Positions 26,901-35,187 are shown, numbered from the stretch's first letter. The stretch is DNA of 64,000 bases from an uncultured Eubacteriales bacterium (GCA_902775345.1 CACYLW010000005.1:1-64000), one strand, 5' to 3'. Notes: generated by a model not told the origin, from the letters alone. A program made the numbers and translations.

Positions 26901-28796
26901 TCAGATGTTGTGCTGAACGCATCCGCGTATAAGGTAAAACCGCAGGAGAATTCGATCCATTCTTTCAATCACATCATATTTGCCCGTGAGGCAGAAAAAA
27001 TCGATGCTGACGGGGATGGTTTTCCTGTAACTGCTGATGTGAATCAGCTTGAGCTTGGCAAATACTATGAGGATATCAGTTCTACCAGGATCCGGGAAAA
27101 CGTAGATCTCGGCAGAGATGTATCAAGTCTTGTGGATCCCGTAGTGCAGAATTACATATATGACATGAACCTGTACGTCAGGGAGCCTGCCGATAAGTAT
27201 GTTTTGCAGGCAAGAGAACTGAATATCAGGGCTTATGAACCGGGCGAGCTGACATCACCGGATTACTTCAGACCGGAGATCCCGGAGAGGGGGGAGATGT
27301 CTGAAAAACTGATAGAGTACCTGTCCGGAACTGATTTAAGAAAAGTGATCATAGAAGCAGCAGATCACAGACTGTCCGCCGCGGCAGGTGCAAGACGCCT
27401 GAAGACGAGTGATCTCCTCGACGAATTCGGAGATATCGAGGTCGCATCCTTCATAAGAAGCCATGCCGGAGGAGAGATAGCCATTATCGGGGCATTTTAT
27501 GTTTCGGAAGGTGAGAAAGTATCCAATATACGTCAGATACTTCTGACAGAGCTTCTTACCGCCCTTGCTGCAAAAGATTACACATACGCTGTCTTCCATC
27601 CTGTGTGCGGAATGGCAGAAGATCCTTATGCAATACCTACAATGGTGGATCAGGGATTCATTAATATCGCTTCGGGTGATGAACCCGTATACGCAGTCGA
27701 CATGAGGAATCCGATAGCTCTTTTCCGTGACGCTGATACAGTTGTCAAGGCGCCTTTCAACAAGGATCCGGTAGTGCAGAGAGCTTTTGATAAAGCTCAT
27801 GACAACCTACTGAGAACATTCAGGGAAATATATCCCGGAAAATTGCTGCTCTCATTCAACACGAGTGCCGTGTACAGCAAGATAATAGATCTCGTTGTAG
27901 GGGAGAACGGAGTATCGGTAATGCCTGATCCCGGAAGAAAAAGAGGGCCATACATGGCTGTGCCGTTCGGCAAAGCACTGGCGGATATAGCGGTGCCTAA
28001 TACAGTAACAAAAGCCATGAGGACAGAAAAGTATTTTCGCAACGATCTGATGGGATTTGATGTCAGGGAAGCCAGGGGATACCAGACACTGGATGATCAG
28101 GCACGTACTATAAAGTCCTTTGCAAGACCGGCAATACTGATCGATGACCTGCTCCACTCGGGCCAGAGACTCAATAAAATCGATCCTATCCTCAGGAGAC
28201 ACGGAGTCGAGGTGCAGAAAATCATAGTAGGACTGCTTACAGGCAGAGCCTTCGACAGCATGCGTCTGGCCGGAAGAGAGGTCTGCGGCGCATATTACAT
28301 TCCGTCAATAAGTATGTGGCTGAATGAACGTGACTGCTATCCGTTTATAGGAGGTGACAGCATAGACAATCCTGAGAACGACAGTGATATCAGTCAGAGT
28401 GCGGGCGGATACATATCTGACGGGGCTGCAAGTGCAGGCTGGTGCGGCATGAAGAGAAGGCCGGATGCTCCCGCAAAGGAAGGAAATGCTTCCGTTAATC
28501 TCATCCTGCCGTATACAGGATTCAGCTTTATCGGAGAAGGAGATCCGGAGAGCATTTACAAATACTCCATAACATGTCTTGAGAATACTGTGGATATCCT
28601 GCACGTTCTTGAGCAGCAGTATCAAAAGACTTTCGAAAAGAAACTGACCGTAAGAAGACTCGGTGCAGTCATTGCCAATCCGCGCAGGCCGGTGCTCGGG
28701 TTTGGCCTGCAGTACGATGACCATATAGCGCCGTCGGTATACGTTGAAAACGAACTGCGCAGAACAAGGAGAATGTTCCTGTTCAAAACAAAATAA
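23925..28796 (+). CDS. giant multidomain protein: HD, HEAT-like, NMN-adenylyltransferase-like, PRTase-like
   Basis: 1623 residues, soluble. An HD phosphohydrolase-like domain lies at about 185-330, with SHDIGK (His220, Asp221). HEAT-like helices fill about 420-880 (for example HESDIREQAADAMGYIVARY). A nucleotidyltransferase domain at about 897-1085 has GTFDPFSLGH (902-911) and ISSTRIR (1051-1057), the two signatures of nicotinate/nicotinamide mononucleotide adenylyltransferases. A further alpha/beta region at about 1150-1260 may be acetyltransferase-like. A phosphoribosyltransferase-like region follows, with AILIDDLLHSG around 1403-1413 resembling a PRPP-binding loop. The combination suggests assembly or turnover of an NAD-type dinucleotide; this is inference. 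AAGGGAG precedes the start and two redox-enzyme homologues follow in the same operon. Confidence 0.82.
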   Translation: MKNRELLRQELTRSYCDMGWLRLTGASKNEVMDSVWVLAAAADSLIERADENGRIDSKDILEVWSRTAGNFFDSTDCSEPDEGWLMHLYAWLRNKLFPHLEAPADSRKYELKRLNLLRFMRGVYEYERKCCPFDPTRDIDLLSDEEINNNGFMREYLKMKKLVDEFFVYEFMRIGAEITPFNTLGHISGVHYTAMYVARQLHRSGIPVDLGLISAAAASHDIGKYGCRKHEERRVPYLHYYYTDRCLAQFGLTRVAHIAANHSTWDLELDNLSVESLLLIYADFRTKSTRDAGKEIIHFYTLDEAFEVILNKLDNVDEAKRHRYERVYRKLKDFEGYMTEHGVSTVIEDLAESYPREYGGEITPVKRETAFLPGDEIVRQLSYRAIDHNIRVMSRFGDDRQFGSLLESARSEPDSKNVRTYINILKRYSTYMTDGQKGMTLRFLYEMLAHHESDIREQAADAMGYIVARYRKEYKKELPADIPVPDDNVTNLSMFRQYIELLLNPDHKYTDIHRKWISDCTDYFVRSVVDNCRASCRHKYLDILTEHFSLDNCDEERLTVLMITALSIDREKRSPEFSDAVREFCGEAAGRFGKGADLLTLEAGRAYDIPGSGEYETEKRRLLGIGEGMLTDEQLSSLFLDDLKLHIPWAVKAANISVLRQTALCNPGHGTLMQIATHYSNMIKVSETVTVRKAAGEALLEIVKKMSPDQINELVIELFNGLEIEDYQFSGYIPDYLGAVMLYLPPGELDETIGEFERLFNSGSERTAAAALDTIAVLTENYGSYGFEESTDSRIRRRDRMLGLLMKGCAYYKKSIAREAVMTTSEHIFESSRLSSDEKAEIAAVCFKRILSFLPDASGSDELDFYNNASALGHIYSFISEYRTENREMEVRPERPAAFFPGTFDPFSLGHKAIATTIRDMGFDVYLAIDEFSWSKKTLPHMVRRNILAMSAADEEGLYIFPDDISVNIANPADLGHLRALFGGRELYIAVGSDVVLNASAYKVKPQENSIHSFNHIIFAREAEKIDADGDGFPVTADVNQLELGKYYEDISSTRIRENVDLGRDVSSLVDPVVQNYIYDMNLYVREPADKYVLQARELNIRAYEPGELTSPDYFRPEIPERGEMSEKLIEYLSGTDLRKVIIEAADHRLSAAAGARRLKTSDLLDEFGDIEVASFIRSHAGGEIAIIGAFYVSEGEKVSNIRQILLTELLTALAAKDYTYAVFHPVCGMAEDPYAIPTMVDQGFINIASGDEPVYAVDMRNPIALFRDADTVVKAPFNKDPVVQRAFDKAHDNLLRTFREIYPGKLLLSFNTSAVYSKIIDLVVGENGVSVMPDPGRKRGPYMAVPFGKALADIAVPNTVTKAMRTEKYFRNDLMGFDVREARGYQTLDDQARTIKSFARPAILIDDLLHSGQRLNKIDPILRRHGVEVQKIIVGLLTGRAFDSMRLAGREVCGAYYIPSISMWLNERDCYPFIGGDSIDNPENDSDISQSAGGYISDGAASAGWCGMKRRPDAPAKEGNASVNLILPYTGFSFIGEGDPESIYKYSITCLENTVDILHVLEQQYQKTFEKKLTVRRLGAVIANPRRPVLGFGLQYDDHIAPSVYVENELRRTRRMFLFKTK

Positions 28797-28818
28797 TATG
28801 CATAAGAGGAAAGACGAA

Positions 28819-29808
28819 ATGAGATACATACACGAGCTTATAGAAGATGTCGGCATTAAAAACATACTGCCGCTGAACGGCTGTCCGGTCAGGCTTCATG
28901 AAAAAAACAAGGTGAATATCATCGCGCTGGGCGATGTCGGTACTACTATGCTGACCGGCCTGAGACTGCTCGGCAGTGATCTGATCTTAGAAATAGGAAT
29001 AATCGATCTGAACAGGAATAATCTTGAACGTCTTGAGATGGAGATAAATCAGATAGGGTATCCCTTTGGTATGAAGGATCTGCCTCCTGTCCATATCGTT
29101 GAAGAGGATGAACTGTTCAACTGCGACCTGGTGATCTTCTGCGCAAGCAAGGGAGTGCCTCCGGTACAGTCCGGATATTCTGATGTGCGCATGGCTCAGC
29201 TGGATGCAAACAGAGAGATCATAGCGCACTATGCCGGACTTGCCCGGAAGGCGGAGTTCAAGGGAATGATCGCTGTAGTCAGCGATCCCGTTGATAATCT
29301 GGCTGCTGCTTTTCTTGATGCTTCGGGGCTGGAACCATGGCAGATACAGGGCTATGGACTTGGTGTCATGAACAAGAGAGCGGAGTATTATGCTGCAAAG
29401 CTAGCCTCACAGGGGAATGCGGAAGCTGCTCTCTACAAAAGTGAGGGCAGAGCTTTCGGCCCTCATGGCAGAGATCTGGTCATTGCCAACAGCATTGAAC
29501 ATTATGACGATGAGATATCGAGACTGCTCACTGATCTTACGGTCGACTCGAATGTAAGAGTGAGGGAACTGGGATTTAAACCATACATAGCGCCTGCGAT
29601 GTCATCCGCAGCCATATCGATCCTGCTGACACTCAGCGGAGACTGGCATTATGGGTCCTTATATATCGGCACAGGAAAGAAAGGGGCCTTTCTCGGAGTG
29701 AAAAACCGGCTTACCTGGAGAGGCTTCGAATATGAGGATCTCCCACTGCCTGAGCCGCTGTATGAGAGGATACTCGAGGCTTATAAAAGGCTGTGCGATA
29801 TAAGGTGA
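28819..29808 (+). CDS. lactate/malate dehydrogenase-like NAD-binding protein
   Basis: 330 residues. The start at 28819 (MRYIHEL) follows AGAGGAAAGA; longer versions would run back into the previous gene. A Rossmann fold is seen at NIIALGDVGTTMLTGLRLLG (GxxGxxxxxxL pattern), with IGIIDLN at the next strand and VVSDPVDNLAAAFLDASG in the place of the dehydrogenase catalytic-loop region. This resembles the lactate/malate dehydrogenase superfamily, yet the usual Arg/His catalytic signature (for example the H in the G.HG segment, here EGRAFGPHGRD) is only partly conserved, so substrate and activity are open. 22 bases separate it from the giant gene. Confidence 0.75.
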   Translation: MRYIHELIEDVGIKNILPLNGCPVRLHEKNKVNIIALGDVGTTMLTGLRLLGSDLILEIGIIDLNRNNLERLEMEINQIGYPFGMKDLPPVHIVEEDELFNCDLVIFCASKGVPPVQSGYSDVRMAQLDANREIIAHYAGLARKAEFKGMIAVVSDPVDNLAAAFLDASGLEPWQIQGYGLGVMNKRAEYYAAKLASQGNAEAALYKSEGRAFGPHGRDLVIANSIEHYDDEISRLLTDLTVDSNVRVRELGFKPYIAPAMSSAAISILLTLSGDWHYGSLYIGTGKKGAFLGVKNRLTWRGFEYEDLPLPEPLYERILEAYKRLCDIR

Positions 29809-29840
29809 CAATGACAGGCTTGGGATAAGGGACAGAGAAA

Positions 29841-30923
29841 ATGAAAAATCTTGTTGTAGTGCGGCCTCTTTGCGAACTGAATGGCAGTGGAAGGCTGGAA
29901 AACATACTTTCGGACATACTCGGGACTCTTGAGAACGAAGGTGTCACTATAGAATCAATAGCAAAGGCATCGGAGTTTGAAAACATCGACATGAGGAACC
30001 GGCATGTTCTGTTTGCCGTAAGCCTGACTGAGGCAGGTGTCAATATAGAATACTACAGGATGCTTGAGTATTTCAGGTCGAGTCCTGACTGCCTCGAAGG
30101 ATCTGTGGGCGGAATAATCGTAGACGGACAGAGTGAGCTTTTTACAAAAGCACTTGCCAGAAGGCTGGCTTTCTCGGCAAACGCCGCAGGCTGCACCTTT
30201 CCCGGCAAACCGCTTGTTGAAGCTACAGGTGACCTCGGGAATTTTCATGTGCTGTCGGGAGTAAGAGGCGTAGATCCTATGACCGTTTATGTTCAGCAAG
30301 TGGAAGGGCTTGTCCGGAAAGTGATCGAGTCATATCCCTGTTACAGCAGCCCTGAACAAAAGAACCTGAACATACTGGCTGTTCATGCGAGTTCAAGAAA
30401 GACATCCAACACACTTCTTCTGTGGGATAAGGTCAAGAGAAACCTTGAGAATCAGGCGGAAATCAGAGAGATATCTCTAAGGGACGGAGCAATACAGGAA
30501 TGTATAGGGTGCCGGTATGAAGACTGCCTGCATTACGGAGAGCAGGGCAGGTGCTTTTACGGCGGAATAATAACGGAACAGGTGTATCCTGCGATACTAA
30601 GCTGCGATGTGCTGATAATGATATGTCCGAACTACAACGATGCCCTGAATGCCAATTTCACGGCTTTTATAAACAGGCTCACGGCTCTCTTCAGAGTGCA
30701 TGATTTCAGCAGAAAAAGGGTATATGCCATTGTTGTTTCGGGCTACAGCGGAGGGGATCTGGTATCAGAGCAGATCATCGGTGCGCTGAACTTCAACAAG
30801 GGATTCATACTGCCCGGCAGATTTGCGATGGTCGAGACAGCAAATGATCCGTTCAGCATACTGGAAGTCCCGGACATAGACAACAAAGCCGGGACGTTTG
30901 CAGAGGGGATATTACTATCGTAG
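29841..30923 (+). CDS. flavodoxin-fold NAD(P)H-dependent FMN reductase-like protein
   Basis: 360 residues. The C-terminal two thirds (from about 175) begin NILAVHASSRKTSNT, the FMN phosphate loop of NADPH-dependent FMN reductase/flavodoxin-fold oxidoreductases, followed by a four-Cys stretch ECIGCRYEDCLHYGEQGRC, typical of iron-sulfur flavoprotein-like members. The N-terminal 170 residues form an extra alpha/beta domain that I do not recognise. AAGGGA precedes the ATG; it is the third gene of the operon headed by the 1623-residue protein. Confidence 0.78.
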   Translation: MKNLVVVRPLCELNGSGRLENILSDILGTLENEGVTIESIAKASEFENIDMRNRHVLFAVSLTEAGVNIEYYRMLEYFRSSPDCLEGSVGGIIVDGQSELFTKALARRLAFSANAAGCTFPGKPLVEATGDLGNFHVLSGVRGVDPMTVYVQQVEGLVRKVIESYPCYSSPEQKNLNILAVHASSRKTSNTLLLWDKVKRNLENQAEIREISLRDGAIQECIGCRYEDCLHYGEQGRCFYGGIITEQVYPAILSCDVLIMICPNYNDALNANFTAFINRLTALFRVHDFSRKRVYAIVVSGYSGGDLVSEQIIGALNFNKGFILPGRFAMVETANDPFSILEVPDIDNKAGTFAEGILLS

Positions 30924-31042
30924 ATACCTATTCTCAATGCTTACAGGCTCTTTTCCGGAAAATGAGTTTTGAGTTATACTATGCAAAGGCCGATCTGTAT
31001 TTCAAGATGGAGTTTGTGATGAGCCGGAGAGGGGACAGGATC

Positions 31043-32995
31043 GTGGAGAAATTTGCTAAGAAAACATACGCCGCACTGAGAAAAGCGGCTGTTGTTGCAG
31101 TACTCTTATTATGTTTGATTGCGTGTCAAACGGTATCCTTTCGCGCATTTGCCGATGACTCATACCGAACTACGGCCTTCAATGTGGATATAAGCGCTTC
31201 AGAGGACAATTCTTTTAGCGTAAATGAAACAATAGATGTGAATTTCACTTATCCACATCATGGGATATACAGGCACATCCCGCTAAACGGTATTCGCGTC
31301 TCTGATATCAGTGTTCCGGGATATAGATCCGATGTCAGTACCAGGGATGGACATAAGGTGATAAAGATCGGAGACGGAGACATCTCTCTGACCGGGCCGC
31401 AGACCTATGAAATCGGCTATAAAATGGCATTTTATGACGATGAGGACGAGTCCCTTGACAGGTTTGCGCTGAATGTTATTCCGACGGGCTGGGAAACTCC
31501 GATAGATCATGCCTCTGCTACGATCACCCTGCCAAAGGAAGCAGACCTAAGCAAGGTACAGTTGTATTCCGGAGGATACGGAGACACGGGAAATACGGAC
31601 AACGTAAAACTTACCGCTGCTGATGACGGTAAAACTATCCGGATAGACGCAGATGACCTGCCGGCGTATCACGGTGTGACGGTCATACTCGAACTTCCGG
31701 AGGGCTATTGGGTAGGTGAGACGGAATATGGCGCTGTCTCGCCGCTGTTCTGGTTCTTGTTTCTTATGGGACCTCTGGGGGCTCTGATACTGTGGTACTT
31801 ATACGGAAGAGATCCTAAGCTGATCAGGACCCTTGAATTCTATCCGCCGGATGGATTGACTCCGGGAGAGATAGGCTATCTGTACGATGAGAACGTAGAC
31901 AAGCGGGATATAGTTTCGACGATAGTTTATCTTGCGGATAAAGGGTACATCAGCATAGAGCAGGAGAGCAGAAAAGATTTCCTCCTCACAGGCATCGAAG
32001 AACCGTCATCTGAGGAGCCTGAACATGTAAAAACTATATATGAAGGGCTTTTCGGCGACAGAGTCAAAAACCGTGTCCGCACAAGCTCGCTGGGCTCTTT
32101 CTTCGGCATGAGATATCAGATGGCAAAGGCACAGATCCCTGACGGGATCAAGATCGGGACCTTCACGACGAAGACCTCCTGGACAGCGAGAAGTCTTGGA
32201 GTCGCTGCCAGTGCAATGCCGATGATAGTGTTCTCGATATGGGAGTTAAAGAACGGTTCAACCAACGGGGTGTTAGGACTTCTGTGGGGCGCGATCCTTA
32301 TCTGGCTCGCGGCAGCGACGCTTTGCTATGCAGCCGACTCCGTGCGCAAAGCAAATAAATTCAAGACCGCACTCTGGTTCTGCCTGGGTCTTTTGCTTAC
32401 CCTTCTGGGGGTCACACCGCCACTTGCGGTATCTGACATGCTTGACAGTGTCAGTGAAGTAAAGGCTGTTATACTGGTCCTTCTGGTCATATTCGGTACC
32501 GGGGTGACAATGTTCCTTGCTATAATCTCCAGCGCAAGATCGCCGAAATATGTAGAATTACTCGGGAGAATATCAGGATTCAGGGACTTCATCAGGACGG
32601 CAGAACTGGACAAGATCGATGAGCTGGTCGAAGAGGATCCTGAATACTTCTACCACATAATTCCATATGCATACGTATTCGGTCTGACGAACAGATGGAT
32701 AAAGAAATTCGAAGATATAGATATAGTTCAGCCTGAATGGATCAAAACCAGTGCAAGTGACAGCAGTGACAGCTTCGATGCGTATATGATGGGAAGGATG
32801 ATGAGCGACTGCAATGCCAGTGTCAGCCACAATATCCAGCTGCATCAACCATCAGAGTCAGTCACCGGACACGGAGATTCATCGGGAAGCTCATCCGGTG
32901 GTTCATCAAGCCATGACAGCTGGAGCGGAGGAGGATTCTCCGGTGGCGGATACTCCGGCGGCGGAGGCGGCGGAGGCGGCGGAGGCGCCTGGTAA
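31043..32995 (+). CDS. DUF2207 membrane protein, copy 1
   Basis: 650 residues from a GTG start at 31043, chosen because GAGAGGGG lies 9 bases upstream and the length then matches the 651-residue paralogue at 49479. In-frame ATGs at 30962 and 31019 are alternatives. Signal peptide (about 1-38, ending AFA), an extracytoplasmic DUF2207 beta domain (PHHGIYRHIPL), a membrane helix at about 220-240, a cytosolic part starting TLEFYPPDGLTPGEIGYL, three further helices at about 370-500 and a Gly/Ser-rich tail ending GGGGGGAW. Family function unknown. A shared terminator follows. Confidence 0.85.
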   Translation: MEKFAKKTYAALRKAAVVAVLLLCLIACQTVSFRAFADDSYRTTAFNVDISASEDNSFSVNETIDVNFTYPHHGIYRHIPLNGIRVSDISVPGYRSDVSTRDGHKVIKIGDGDISLTGPQTYEIGYKMAFYDDEDESLDRFALNVIPTGWETPIDHASATITLPKEADLSKVQLYSGGYGDTGNTDNVKLTAADDGKTIRIDADDLPAYHGVTVILELPEGYWVGETEYGAVSPLFWFLFLMGPLGALILWYLYGRDPKLIRTLEFYPPDGLTPGEIGYLYDENVDKRDIVSTIVYLADKGYISIEQESRKDFLLTGIEEPSSEEPEHVKTIYEGLFGDRVKNRVRTSSLGSFFGMRYQMAKAQIPDGIKIGTFTTKTSWTARSLGVAASAMPMIVFSIWELKNGSTNGVLGLLWGAILIWLAAATLCYAADSVRKANKFKTALWFCLGLLLTLLGVTPPLAVSDMLDSVSEVKAVILVLLVIFGTGVTMFLAIISSARSPKYVELLGRISGFRDFIRTAELDKIDELVEEDPEYFYHIIPYAYVFGLTNRWIKKFEDIDIVQPEWIKTSASDSSDSFDAYMMGRMMSDCNASVSHNIQLHQPSESVTGHGDSSGSSSGGSSSHDSWSGGGFSGGGYSGGGGGGGGGGAW

Positions 32996-33032
32996 ACACC
33001 GCACAATCACCCAAACAAGTCGCAAGTATAAC

Positions 33033-33063
33033 AAAACCGGACACCGCGAGGGTGTCCGGTTTT
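33033..33063. terminator. bidirectional terminator between DUF2207 copy 1 and tRNA-Arg
   Basis: 13-bp perfect stem (33033-33045 / 33051-33063) with 5-nt loop; A-run and T-run at the outer ends serve both strands. Confidence 0.87.
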
Positions 33064-33067
33064 GCTA

Positions 33068-33143
33068 TGGTGCGCCCGGCGGGGATCGAACCCGCGGCCT
33101 TCTCATTCGGAGTGAGACACTCTATCCACTGAGCTACGAGCGC
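33068..33143 (-). tRNA. tRNA-Arg (anticodon CCG)
   Basis: 76 nt on the minus strand. The acceptor stem GCGCTCG pairs with CGGGCGC, with discriminator A and an encoded CCA. The D arm (GCTC...GAGT), the anticodon stem TCTCA/TGAGA with loop CTCCGAA and the T arm with GGTTCGATCCC are all complete. Anticodon CCG reads CGG. It lies alone between a DUF2207 gene and gpsA. Confidence 0.95.
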
Positions 33144-33150
33144 ATATGTA

Positions 33151-33173
33151 CGCCGGGCATGAGCCCGGCGTTT
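33151..33173. terminator. GC-rich hairpin between gpsA and tRNA-Arg
   Basis: Perfect 8-bp stem CGCCGGGC/GCCCGGCG (33151-33158 / 33163-33170), 4-nt loop. TTTC follows on the plus strand; on the minus strand, downstream of gpsA, no T-tract is present. Its role as a gpsA terminator is therefore uncertain. Confidence 0.4.
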
Positions 33174-33202
33174 CTCATTATATTTGATTGTTATGGAATG
33201 GT

Positions 33203-34204
33203 CTAGAGGTAATCTCTCTCATAACCGATAGGTCTCAGCATGAGGTCGTCCATTGCGTCTTTTACAGTTATGTTTCCGTTGATGACATCATAGATCGCCA
33301 TGAAGATAGGCATTTCAACACCTGTCGATTCGGCCAGTTCCTTTACTACCTCGGCGGTGTACATTCCCTCAGAGACCATGCCGATCTCTTTTATGGCGTC
33401 TTCAGGCTTATAGCCCTGGCCGATCAGTCTGCCGCAGCGGAAGTTTCTGGAGTGGATGCTGGTGCAGGTTACGATCATGTCGCCGATGCCTGCCAGGCCG
33501 AAGAAAGTCGAAGGTCTTGCTCCCAGAACAACGCCGAGTGATGTTGCTTCAGCGCAGCCTATCGTGAGCATCGCGGCCAGGGTGTTGTCTCCGTAGCCGG
33601 CTCCGTTTGCAATTCCCGAGCCTACTGCAAGAACGTTCTTAAGCGAGGCGGCAAGCTCCATGCCCATCATATCGTCGTTTAAGTATACTCTGAATTTATT
33701 AGTGCTGAGGAGCTCTGCGAGAGCTATGGCGGTCGATTCCTTCTTCGATGACATTGCCACTACCGTAGGGACGCCGATGCCTAATTCCTCTGCGTGTGAA
33801 GGACCGCTCATGCAGACGTATCTGTCGAGGTCGAAGTATTCACCTATTACTTCAGACATCCTCTTGTGCGTTTTCTGCTCGAGGCCTTTGGAAATACATG
33901 TGATGATGGCGTCTTCGCGGATATATGGGACCGCCGCTTTTATGGCGCTCCTTACATGCTGTGCCGGAAGAGCGAATACGACGAATTCAGCTTCTTTCAG
34001 AGCTTCTTCATTTGTCTTGCAGAAGTGATAGTCACCTTCGAGCTTTACGCCCGGAAGATAGTCCTTGTTCTCCATGTCTGCCGCCATGCGTGCCAGGTGG
34101 TCCTGGTCGATGTCGTACATGTTGATCCTGCATCCCTTGCCTGCGAGTACTGTTGAGAGAGCTGTGCCGAAGCTTCCTCCGCCGATAAATGCAACTGTCT
34201 TCAT
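33203..34204 (-). CDS. gpsA: NAD(P)-dependent glycerol-3-phosphate dehydrogenase
   Basis: 333 residues. GGGSFGTALS is the N-terminal dinucleotide loop; FALPAQHVRS, CISKGLEQKT, MSGPSHAEE and the catalytic Lys in ELAASLKNVLAVGSGIANG follow in family order, as does AGIGDMIVTC. The enzyme reduces dihydroxyacetone phosphate to sn-glycerol-3-phosphate for phospholipid synthesis. GAAGGGA precedes the start. A minus-strand TATAAT at 34270-34275 is a likely -10 with a weak -35. Confidence 0.97.
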   Translation of the reverse strand: MKTVAFIGGGSFGTALSTVLAGKGCRINMYDIDQDHLARMAADMENKDYLPGVKLEGDYHFCKTNEEALKEAEFVVFALPAQHVRSAIKAAVPYIREDAIITCISKGLEQKTHKRMSEVIGEYFDLDRYVCMSGPSHAEELGIGVPTVVAMSSKKESTAIALAELLSTNKFRVYLNDDMMGMELAASLKNVLAVGSGIANGAGYGDNTLAAMLTIGCAEATSLGVVLGARPSTFFGLAGIGDMIVTCTSIHSRNFRCGRLIGQGYKPEDAIKEIGMVSEGMYTAEVVKELAESTGVEMPIFMAIYDVINGNITVKDAMDDLMLRPIGYERDYL

Positions 34205-34316
34205 GTTTTTATCCCTTCTCTGTGAGTATCCGTAAGTAATGCAATTGCCCTGACGGGTCCAGACAAGTAATTATACAGTTTTTGGACTTAAATTAAAACC
34301 ACGGGAGCCTCTTGTG

Positions 34317-34325
34317 TGGTATACT
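34317..34325 (+). promoter_or_regulatory. extended -10 promoter of the YcxB-like gene
   Basis: TGGTATACT fits an extended -10 (TGnTATAAT-like) 52 bases before the ATG at 34377. No -35 match is needed or seen. Confidence 0.5.
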
Positions 34326-34376
34326 GTTAACCATGAAAATGCGCCGGACGTTATGCGCCGGCAAAAGGAGACAGAA

Positions 34377-34952
34377 ATGGCGACAAAAAAGAATCCCAGA
34401 GTGATCAAATTCGTGCTCAACGACGATGATTTTGCTGCATTCGGACGCTACCGCATACTCTACACGGCGGGTGGACGCAAACTGGTAAACAGACAGAGAC
34501 TGACGTATTTAATAAGCGGAATCTGCATCGCGGCGCTTTTTACCTTGTTCCATGCAGACCATCAGTTCACCATGATCGCTTATGCGGTCGCGGCTGTAAT
34601 CGGAATCGGCGGCCCTATCTTTTCTGAGCGGATATTACTAAGACAGCAGGATAAAGCGATCAGGAATTCGACGGACACCATAGAGAGAGTACATTCCGTG
34701 GAAAACATTGTCACTATCGGTGACGATGCTCTCACCACGGATGCGGGCGAAGATCATCAGTCGTTTGACTATAAGGACATCCAGCTTGTCGACCTTACCG
34801 AGGAAGCGATCTATGTATGGATGAGTGAAACCATGATAATGCCGATCCCTCTGCACGCCTTTGCGGGAATGCCTGAAATGAAAGAAGCCTATAAGCTGAT
34901 CAGGCAGAAGATCAAGGAAGCAGGCGGAACCGCCGGCGACGACGGAAAGTAA
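34377..34952 (+). CDS. YcxB-like membrane protein
   Basis: 191 residues. The start at 34377 (MATKKN) is chosen because AAAAGGAGA lies just upstream. The arrangement is that of YcxB-like proteins: short cytosolic start, two adjacent membrane helices (about 48-66 and 72-90), then a C-terminal beta domain with DYKDIQLVDLTEEAIYVW and IPLHAFAG. Function unknown. Confidence 0.77.
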   Translation: MATKKNPRVIKFVLNDDDFAAFGRYRILYTAGGRKLVNRQRLTYLISGICIAALFTLFHADHQFTMIAYAVAAVIGIGGPIFSERILLRQQDKAIRNSTDTIERVHSVENIVTIGDDALTTDAGEDHQSFDYKDIQLVDLTEEAIYVWMSETMIMPIPLHAFAGMPEMKEAYKLIRQKIKEAGGTAGDDGK

Positions 34953-34994
34953 ATGCATTTTGTGAAAAACAACAAAATATTGCGGGATTGTTAG

Positions 34995-35023
34995 TTGACA
35001 ACACAAGCAAACGTTGCTATATT
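34995..35023 (+). promoter_or_regulatory. consensus promoter of the methionine-uptake operon
   Basis: TTGACA (34995-35000), 17 bases, TATATT (35018-35023). Transcription should begin near 35030, giving a leader of about 210 nt before metN. Confidence 0.82.
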
Positions 35024-35028
35024 AGCAA
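35014..35028 (+). promoter_or_regulatory. candidate operator: palindrome over the -10 box
   Basis: TTGCTA-TAT-TAGCAA is a perfect 6-3-6 palindrome that covers the -10. An overlapping shorter palindrome GCAA-ACG-TTGC lies at 35007-35017. A repressor bound here would block RNA polymerase. The regulator is unknown and is not encoded nearby. Confidence 0.5.
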
Positions 35029-35060
35029 ATGAACTTATTCTATGAAAGGAGCACATTCAC

Positions 35061-35126
35061 ATGACAAGAAACATGATGATGGAAATGGGAATGATGGGCA
35101 TGTGCATGTGCAGAGCCGATGAATAG
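35061..35126 (+). CDS. 21-residue Met/Cys-rich leader peptide
   Basis: ATG at 35061, stop TAG at 35124-35126, with a near-perfect GAAAGGAG site 9 bases upstream and a consensus promoter 40 bases before. Nine of 21 codons are ATG (positions 1, 5, 6, 7, 9, 11, 12, 14, 16) and two are Cys (15, 17); the end is polar, RADE. The ORF precedes an intrinsic terminator that stands before metN. This arrangement is that of a ribosome-stalling attenuator sensing charged tRNA-Met, with Cys as a possible second input. A working Met-rich microprotein (for example metal-binding) is the alternative. Confidence 0.72.
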   Translation: MTRNMMMEMGMMGMCMCRADE

Positions 35127-35187
35127 CATAGGATAAGGTCATAACGAATCCAGAAACTGTGTATATTTTCTCATGTGTGTGAGATGC

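Noticed and set aside
30962-31042. N-terminal extension of DUF2207 copy 1 from ATG 30962
   Set aside because: No ribosome binding site, a TATACT promoter-like box lies inside it, and the extension would bury the signal peptide behind 27 extra residues not seen in the paralogue.
32935-32994. Gly-codon-rich tract as a low-complexity or repeat element
   Set aside because: It codes for the Gly/Ser-rich tail common to DUF2207 proteins; the same tail occurs in the paralogue at 51.3 kb.
34953-35060. S-box (SAM) or T-box riboswitch before metN
   Set aside because: Looked for the conserved GA-rich core or kink-turn elements and the T-box TGG-containing bulge; nothing convincing. The leader peptide and terminator explain the space better.
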